Of a stretch of DNA of 29,246 nt, positions 24,073-29,246 are shown piece after piece. Made by a program: the position numbers and the translations under genes. The first letter of the stretch is position 1, and every line of letters begins with the position of its first letter. Source of the stretch: Candidatus Atribacteria bacterium (lineage in GTDB: Bacteria > Atribacterota > Phoenicimicrobiia > Phoenicimicrobiales > Phoenicimicrobiaceae); the NCBI GenBank assembly GCA_003513845.1, contig DOTB01000080.1, forward strand, positions 1 to 29,246. The letters run 5' to 3'. The notes below the pieces were generated by a model. It saw only the letters and a program-made list of their open reading frames with translations, ran no database searches and was not told the origin of the DNA.

Positions 24073-24993
24073 TTGGAAAAGAAAGAAAAAGAAGGAATAA
24101 TTTTTGTTATCATTACTATTTTTATAGCCGGGGCTCTACCTATTATCATTAAGTATGGAACAGGATTAATAAATCCCTTGTTCTTTGCCACCTTCAGTAG
24201 CCTAATAGCTGGAATATTTCTTTTGGTATTATCGGTTCTTAAAGGGAACTGGAAAATATTATTTAATAAAAGATATTTCCCCTTCCTATTATTAATCGGT
24301 TTTTTTGGTATCACCCTTTCTAATATCTGTTTTTTCTTTGGGGTTACTCTCACCAGCGGGATTAACTCCTCTATCCTGTTACAGATAGAACCTTTATATG
24401 CTATCATTATCGGTTATATATTATTAAATGAAAAAATTACTTTAAAGCAGATATTTTTTACTTTTGTAATTATATTGGGAACTTTAGTAGTAATATATCG
24501 AGAAGAATTCAAGGTGAATTGGGGGGATTTATTGGTTTTATTGACCCCGCTTTGCTGGCAAACAGCTCATTTTTTCAGCAAAAGATTGATGACTACCCAT
24601 AAAGAGATAACCCCAATGTTAATAGCTACCGCAAGAACCTTATATGGAGGGATATTTCTACTAATCCTTAGCAATGCAAAGGGAATAAACCGATATGATA
24701 AATTAGGAGTTAAGGGTATTTTGTTGATATTATTATTCCAGGGAATTATCGGGTTTGCTCTACACTATTCTATCTGGTACGAAGCCATTAAGAGATTAAA
24801 TTTATCCAAGGCTACTGCCTTAGTTTCAGTGTATCCGACTTTTTCTATTGCATTAGCTCGCTTTATATTAAAGGAGGTCCCTAACTTTTATCAATTAGCT
24901 GGATTTGGCGTAATATTACTGGGGATATTCGGCTTATCGAGAATTAAAAGTGAGCATAGAGAAAAGAATGTACTTAAAAATTCTGTGGCGTAA
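24073..24993 (+). CDS. DMT-superfamily EamA transporter
   Basis: A 306-residue membrane protein with two EamA repeats (about residues 8-140 and 152-292) and ten predicted helices. Typical features are an end-of-repeat motif of the form EPLYAIIIGYILLNEKITLKQ (about 114-134), mirrored by VYPTFSIALARFILKEVPNFYQ near 257-278. The family includes exporters and importers of amino acids, metabolites and drugs, so the substrate cannot be inferred. Translation starts at TTG 24073 with TTGGAG 8 nt upstream; this ribosome site directly follows the five-heptad array. The gene appears to be monocistronic. Confidence 0.9.
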   Translation: MEKKEKEGIIFVIITIFIAGALPIIIKYGTGLINPLFFATFSSLIAGIFLLVLSVLKGNWKILFNKRYFPFLLLIGFFGITLSNICFFFGVTLTSGINSSILLQIEPLYAIIIGYILLNEKITLKQIFFTFVIILGTLVVIYREEFKVNWGDLLVLLTPLCWQTAHFFSKRLMTTHKEITPMLIATARTLYGGIFLLILSNAKGINRYDKLGVKGILLILLFQGIIGFALHYSIWYEAIKRLNLSKATALVSVYPTFSIALARFILKEVPNFYQLAGFGVILLGIFGLSRIKSEHREKNVLKNSVA

Positions 24994-25027
24994 AGAAGAT
25001 ATAAATATAGTATTCTTTATATCATAG

Positions 25028-25049
25028 TTACTACCCAAAAAGTAAACAA
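25028..25049 (+). repeat. 22-bp dispersed repeat, copy 2
   Basis: Identical to 4315-4336; it continues with AGTACCC, resembling the AGGTGCC arm of the palindrome at 11391-11423. Confidence 0.7.
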
Positions 25050-25107
25050 AGTACCCTTGCAATAATATAGAACAAAATAAACTATAAACCAAAAACTTGT
25101 ATTTAAA

Positions 25108-25141
25108 ACTAATACTAAGAACCAACGACTATTAACTAATG
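25108..25141 (+). repeat. Heptad repeat before the DUF4438 gene
   Basis: ACTAAT, then ACTAAGA, ACCAACG, ACTATTA, ACTAATG with a 7-nt period; a diverged member of the ACTAACG array class. It ends 30 bp before the ATG at 25172. Confidence 0.6.
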
Positions 25142-25171
25142 AATAAATAAAAAAAAGGAAGGTGGAGGTTT

Positions 25172-26059
25172 ATGTTAAGAACCAATAAAGACAGGTTAGT
25201 AATGATTTCTGTTCAAGGGAGAGTAAGTTATCCGGTAAGGAGGTCTGCTTATACGGTAACTTATGATGGTCAGCCAGTGGTAGTACCAGGGGTAGGAGGG
25301 ATTACCTATAATATTAAAGTAGGGGATAAGGCCTTCGGATGGGAAGCAGACCATGTGGAACCTGGTGTTTCTACGGTGGTGAATGAAGAAAAAAGAGATG
25401 CGCCTCCTAATTATGCTTATAATACCTTAGCTTGCGTAGGCAATCAGGCGCGAGTAATAAGTGGGGATGCAAAAGGTGCAACAGGAATAGTAACCGGACA
25501 TCACGGGGGAATTGAACATGTATTAATCGATTTTGACTTAGAAACCTTAGAGAAACTTTGTATTGAGGATAAAATTTTAATAAAGGCCTATGGACAAGGT
25601 TTAAAATTGTTAGATTATCCGGAGATAAAGGTTTTTAATTTAGATCCCCTTTTGTTAGAAAAAATGAATATCAAAGAGATGAATAATGATACTATCGAAG
25701 TGCCAGTAGCCTGTGAGATTCCAGCTAAACTGATGGGTTCAGGATTGGGTTCTGCTAGTGTAGCCAGCGGGGATTATGATATTACTACTGCTGATAAAAA
25801 GATGGTAGAAAAATATAAGTTAGATCAGCTTAAATTTGGAGATATTGTAGCTATTAGTGACGCAGACAATAGTTATGGGAGAAGTTACAAAGAGGGAGCG
25901 GTTAGTATAGGGATAGTAGTTCACAGTGATTGTGTAATTGCAGGACACGGACCTGGAGTAGCCACCCTTTTGACTTCAACTGCTGGAAAGATTAAGTTCC
26001 ACATAGATACCGATGCCAACATCGCTAATTATCTGAACATTGGCACAAAAAGGAAATAA
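25172..26059 (+). CDS. DUF4438 domain protein (TM1086-like)
   Basis: A 295-residue protein of the DUF4438 family, known from Thermotoga (TM1086) and other anaerobes. Recognisable features are the N-terminal [12 protein letters not shown], a glycine-rich [29 protein letters not shown] segment (39-67), [30 protein letters not shown] (84-113), and the C-terminal [18 protein letters not shown] (251-268). No signal peptide or membrane segment is seen, so it is cytoplasmic. Function is unknown. It precedes glycerol kinase by 22 bp and is very likely co-transcribed, which points to a role in carbon or polyol metabolism. The AAGGAAGGTGGAGG region supplies the ribosome site. Confidence 0.88.
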   Translation: MLRTNKDRLVMISVQGRVSYPVRRSAYTVTYDGQPVVVPGVGGITYNIKVGDKAFGWEADHVEPGVSTVVNEEKRDAPPNYAYNTLACVGNQARVISGDAKGATGIVTGHHGGIEHVLIDFDLETLEKLCIEDKILIKAYGQGLKLLDYPEIKVFNLDPLLLEKMNIKEMNNDTIEVPVACEIPAKLMGSGLGSASVASGDYDITTADKKMVEKYKLDQLKFGDIVAISDADNSYGRSYKEGAVSIGIVVHSDCVIAGHGPGVATLLTSTAGKIKFHIDTDANIANYLNIGTKRK

Positions 26060-26081
26060 TAAATATTCGGAGGTGTTGAAG

Positions 26082-27578
26082 TTGGCAAAATATATTATGG
26101 CTCTGGATCAGGGGACTACCAGTTCTCGTGCGATAATATTTAACTACAATGGAACTATAATTAGTACTGCCAGTAAGGAATTTCGACAAATCTATCCTCA
26201 GCCAGGCTGGGTAGAACATAACCCCGCCGAAATTTGGTCTTCTCAAATAGAAGTGGCCAAAGATGCTTTAGATAAGGCTGGGCTGAAAGCGGCTAATATA
26301 GCTGCTATCGGCATAACCAACCAGAGAGAGACTACCATAGTCTGGGATAAAAAAACCAGTAAACCGGTCTGTAATGCTATTGTATGGCAATGTCGGAGGA
26401 CTGCTCCCCTATGTGACCAGCTTAAAAAGAAAGGCTTGGCAGATATTATCCAAAAAAAGACCGGACTGGTGGTCGATGCCTATTTTTCCGGCACTAAGGT
26501 TAAATGGATTTTAGATAATGTAAACGGGGTCAGGGAGAAAGCCAAAAAAGGAGAAGTTTTATTTGGTACAGTAGACAGTTGGATTATCTGGAATCTGACT
26601 AAAGGTAAAACTCACGTAACCGATTATACCAATGCTTCTCGTACAATGTTATTTAATATTTATAATCTTGATTGGGATGAGGAGATATTAGCTGAACTGG
26701 ATATTCCCCGAGAGATGCTCCCCAAAGTTCTGTCTTCGAGTCATATTTACGGTCATACTAATAAGGAAATATTCGGAGCAGGAATTCCTATCTCCGGTGA
26801 TGCCGGAGACCAGCAGGCTGCCCTTTTCGGCCAGGCCTGTTATGAACCAGGTATGGCCAAAAACACCTATGGAACTGGATGTTTTATTCTGATGAATACC
26901 GGAGAAAAGATTGTTCCCTCCAGAAATGGTCTTTTGACCACTATTGCCTGGGGGGTTAACGGTAAAGTAGAATATGCCCTGGAGGGGAGTATCTTTATCG
27001 CCGGAGCAGTAGTGCAGTGGTTAAGAGACGAAATCGGTCTTATAAAAACCTCTGACGAAATTGAGAAATATGCCCTAAAAGTCGAAGATACCCACGGGGT
27101 TTATTTAGTTCCCGCCTTTGTGGGTCTCGGTGCTCCTTACTGGGATATGTATGCCCGGGGTATTATTGTAGGGCTGACTCGGGGAGCAAAGAAAGAGCAT
27201 ATCTTAAGGGCAGCGGAAGAAGCAATAGCTTACCAGAGCCGTGATGTCCTGGAAGTTATTCAAAAAGATTCAGGGATTAATCTGAAAAAATTAAAAGTCG
27301 ACGGCGGAGCAGTAAGAGATAATTTCTTAATGCAATTCCAATCCGATATCCTGGGAGTTCCCGTGGTAAGACCTCAAATTGCCGAGACTACTGCTTTGGG
27401 AGCAGCATATCTAGCCGGCTTAGCGGTTGGTTTTTGGAAAGACAAAGATGAGATTGCCCAAAAATGGAAAGTGGATAAAGAATTTTCCCCCAATATGGAG
27501 GAAAAAACGAAAGAAGATTTATATAAGGGCTGGAAGAAAGCGGTCAGTAGGTCTCTAAATTGGGAAGAAAAAGAATAA
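26082..27578 (+). CDS. glpK: Glycerol kinase
   Basis: A 498-residue FGGY kinase phosphorylating glycerol to sn-glycerol-3-phosphate with ATP. The phosphate-binding start [20 protein letters not shown], the glycerol-binding NQRETTIVW (R-E pair), [10 protein letters not shown] and [13 protein letters not shown], and the C-terminal nucleotide segment [28 protein letters not shown] are all intact, and the length matches E. coli GlpK. I use TTG 26082 as the start: a GGAGG lies 8 nt upstream and the protein then begins like other GlpK proteins, whereas the in-frame ATG at 26040 lies inside the preceding DUF4438 gene. Together with the UgpB-like importer it could serve glycerol or glycerophosphate use, though the two loci are far apart. 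Confidence 0.96.
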   Translation: MAKYIMALDQGTTSSRAIIFNYNGTIISTASKEFRQIYPQPGWVEHNPAEIWSSQIEVAKDALDKAGLKAANIAAIGITNQRETTIVWDKKTSKPVCNAIVWQCRRTAPLCDQLKKKGLADIIQKKTGLVVDAYFSGTKVKWILDNVNGVREKAKKGEVLFGTVDSWIIWNLTKGKTHVTDYTNASRTMLFNIYNLDWDEEILAELDIPREMLPKVLSSSHIYGHTNKEIFGAGIPISGDAGDQQAALFGQACYEPGMAKNTYGTGCFILMNTGEKIVPSRNGLLTTIAWGVNGKVEYALEGSIFIAGAVVQWLRDEIGLIKTSDEIEKYALKVEDTHGVYLVPAFVGLGAPYWDMYARGIIVGLTRGAKKEHILRAAEEAIAYQSRDVLEVIQKDSGINLKKLKVDGGAVRDNFLMQFQSDILGVPVVRPQIAETTALGAAYLAGLAVGFWKDKDEIAQKWKVDKEFSPNMEEKTKEDLYKGWKKAVSRSLNWEEKE

Positions 27579-27866
27579 ATATATTGAAGTAGAAAAAATT
27601 TTAGTCTTTTTGGTCCTCCAAGCTTGATACCCCTTGAAAATGGCTATTTTTAAATTTTAAGATAGTGAGATTAGGCCAAAAAACTACATTTTGCGATGGT
27701 AAAATTATAAGGCGAGATTAATTTTAGCCATATAAATAAAATTTGTAATCTGCCCCTGAAATCCTTTAATAATTAGGAGAAATAATAATGCATTTGTGTT
27801 GCAATATATAAATATATATATTATAATTATAATGCAATATAATTTAATATATAGCAGGGGGGATAT
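27579..27866. promoter_or_regulatory. Spacer with TGCAATATA direct repeats before the AAA ATPase
   Basis: TGCAATATA occurs at 27800-27808 and 27833-27841, 33 bp apart (about three helical turns), with two TATAAT hexamers between them (27822-27827 and 27828-27833). They may be operator copies around the promoter of the gene at 27867. Upstream, AGGAG (27776-27780) precedes an ATG at 27788 that opens a seven-codon frame (MHLCCNI), possibly a leader peptide or chance. The rest of the spacer shows no gene. Confidence 0.4.
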
Positions 27867-29186
27867 ATGGATAAAAATAAGCTAAAAGAATTATTAATAG
27901 AATATAAACAAAGATTTTTAACTTCAAGAACTGACCTGGTTAGAAGAGAAGTTCAAGATAATATAGAACCATTCATTAAATTTAAGGAAGTGGTTATAAT
28001 CACCGGCCCAAGAAGGGGCGGAAAATCTTCTTTAATGAAATTAATTTGCGATGACCTTATAAAGAAATATAAGGTTTCCCCTTCAAACATTCTATATCTG
28101 AATTTTGAAGATGAAAGATTTATCGAATTTGATATTGGAGATTTTGCCCAAATTTATGAGCTTTTTCTTCAAATAAACAGACCCATAGGTAGGCTGTATT
28201 TCTTTTTAGATGAAATTCAAAACGTAGCCGGCTGGGAAAGATGGGTAAATAGGTTATATGAAAATGAAAATATCAAAATATTTATCACCGGTTCTAATGC
28301 AAGTCTGTTAAGCTCTGAAATATCTACCGCTTTAACCGGAAGAAACAGAACAATAAACAACTTCCCTTTTTCCTTTGGAGAGTTTTTAACCTTTAAGAAT
28401 TATAGATTACAGGAAAACGATTTTTATCAAATTGAGAAAAGAGCAGTAATAAAGAGCTTATTTCAAGAATATCTAAAATTAGGCGGTTATCCCGAGGTAA
28501 TAAAAATTAACGACCCCACTCTTTTAGAACAATACTTTAAGGATATCATCTACCGAGATATTCTGCCCAGATACTCTATAAAAAAGATAAAAGAAATACG
28601 GGAATTATGTCTGTTTTTAGCTTCTAATCTCGGCTCAATCCACAGTTATAATAGATTACAGAATTTGATTGGAGTAAAGAGTCTTAACACCGTGAAAACC
28701 TATTTAGAAATCTTGGAGGAAGTATTTTTATTTTTTCGGACAAACTTATTTGATTATTCTGTTAAGCGGCAAATTTACAATCCTTCAAAAATTTATATTA
28801 TCGATACTGCCTTAGGGAATTCCATATCTTTTAAATTTTCCGAAAATATTGGACATATTTACGAAAATTTAGTGTTTCTGGAATTAAAAAGAAGGAATAA
28901 AGAAGTTTACTATTGGAAATCGAAAAAAGGCAAAGAAGTTGATTTTCTAATTAAGAAAGGTTTAAACATAGAAGAAGCTATCCAGGTATCCTATAATTTA
29001 AATGATAACAAAACCTTAGACAGAGAGATCAAGAGCTTATTAATAGCTAAAGATGAGTTTAAAATAAAACATCTGAGTATTATTACAGAAGATGAAGAAA
29101 TGGAAAAAGAAATAGAAGGAGAGAAAATTAAAATAATCCCTCTGTGGAAATGGTTGCTAACAAATAAGAACAATTTGTATTTTTAG
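27867..29186 (+). CDS. AAA_14 ATPase with C-terminal DUF4143 domain
   Basis: A 439-residue protein of the widespread AAA_14-DUF4143 family. The Walker A motif GPRRGGKSS is at 47-55, Walker B YFFLDEIQ at 111-118, and sensor-like FITGSNASLLSSE near 141-153, followed by the family motif FPFSFGEFL. The C-terminal domain has ENLVFLELKRR, YYWKSKKGKEVDFLI and EEAIQVSYNL, a pattern that recalls the PD-(D/E)XK nuclease fold, with the usual lysine replaced. Function is unknown; genes of this family are often multicopy in anaerobes and archaea and have been linked only loosely to mobile DNA or toxin-like roles. It stands alone behind a repeat-bearing promoter, with GGGGGG as ribosome site. Confidence 0.9.
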   Translation: MDKNKLKELLIEYKQRFLTSRTDLVRREVQDNIEPFIKFKEVVIITGPRRGGKSSLMKLICDDLIKKYKVSPSNILYLNFEDERFIEFDIGDFAQIYELFLQINRPIGRLYFFLDEIQNVAGWERWVNRLYENENIKIFITGSNASLLSSEISTALTGRNRTINNFPFSFGEFLTFKNYRLQENDFYQIEKRAVIKSLFQEYLKLGGYPEVIKINDPTLLEQYFKDIIYRDILPRYSIKKIKEIRELCLFLASNLGSIHSYNRLQNLIGVKSLNTVKTYLEILEEVFLFFRTNLFDYSVKRQIYNPSKIYIIDTALGNSISFKFSENIGHIYENLVFLELKRRNKEVYYWKSKKGKEVDFLIKKGLNIEEAIQVSYNLNDNKTLDREIKSLLIAKDEFKIKHLSIITEDEEMEKEIEGEKIKIIPLWKWLLTNKNNLYF

Positions 29187-29246
29187 TACAGGAAAGTTAA
29201 TTCCATTTTAAAATATTTAAAAAATATTTGACAAGTCAACTTCGCC

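Noticed and set aside
27606..27690. TTTTTGG...CCAAAAA inverted pair as insertion sequence ends
   Set aside because: Arms are about 8 nt and imperfect, the interval holds no transposase, and no target duplication was seen.

Overview
The window looks like chromosomal DNA of an AT-rich anaerobic bacterium. Shine-Dalgarno sites and sigma70-type promoters are clear. The gene content mixes ordinary bacterial families with a few of archaeal flavour: an archaeal/eukaryote-type (type 3) prolyl-tRNA synthetase, a Clp1-type polynucleotide kinase and a free-standing EF-Tu domain-II protein. Ferredoxin-fused aldo/keto reductase, a UgpB-type sugar or glycerophosphate ABC importer and glycerol kinase suggest a fermentative heterotroph. 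Atribacterota- or Thermotogota-like lineages would fit, but that is inference; no rRNA or marker gene here settles it.

Layout. 1-4194 is a minus-strand block: a GT2 glycosyltransferase overlapping a BshB1-type PIG-L deacetylase, a Na/Pi cotransporter-PhoU fusion and an IolI-like sugar isomerase. A gene-poor gap of nearly 1 kb (4195-5174) with a REP-like hairpin pair precedes the plus-strand carbohydrate operon 5175-10195: UgpB-like binding protein, an internal terminator, two permeases, a DUF89 protein and an aldo/keto reductase with two 4Fe-4S sites. No ABC ATPase is encoded here. Next come a P1-family (DmpA/NylC-like) peptidase and a UPF0182 membrane protein, separated by a 33-bp palindrome. 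A minus-strand MarR / broken OpuAC / phosphodiesterase operon (14313-15540) is divergent from an aspartate/glutamate racemase plus dicarboxylate symporter (15948-17920). ProRS and the EF-Tu-like protein follow, then a convergent minus-strand slipin-NfeD pair. The right part holds a Clp1-like kinase, an EamA transporter, a DUF4438 protein plus glycerol kinase (26082-27578) and an AAA_14/DUF4143 ATPase.

The most unusual signal is in the spacers. Many hold degenerate tandem words of exactly 7 or 8 nt (for example ACTAACG/ACTATTC, AGTATCG, CAGGTTG, TAGCG-containing heptads, and GGTTAGCC octads), often directly in front of a ribosome binding site or hugging a stop codon. They sit among REP-like hairpins whose stems differ in sequence yet stay paired, a GTGCC-centred palindrome family, and a recurring AGmAGGAwTTTTT...TAGaATA motif. 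Together they describe a dense, multi-family intergenic repeat landscape that the protein-coding annotation does not explain.
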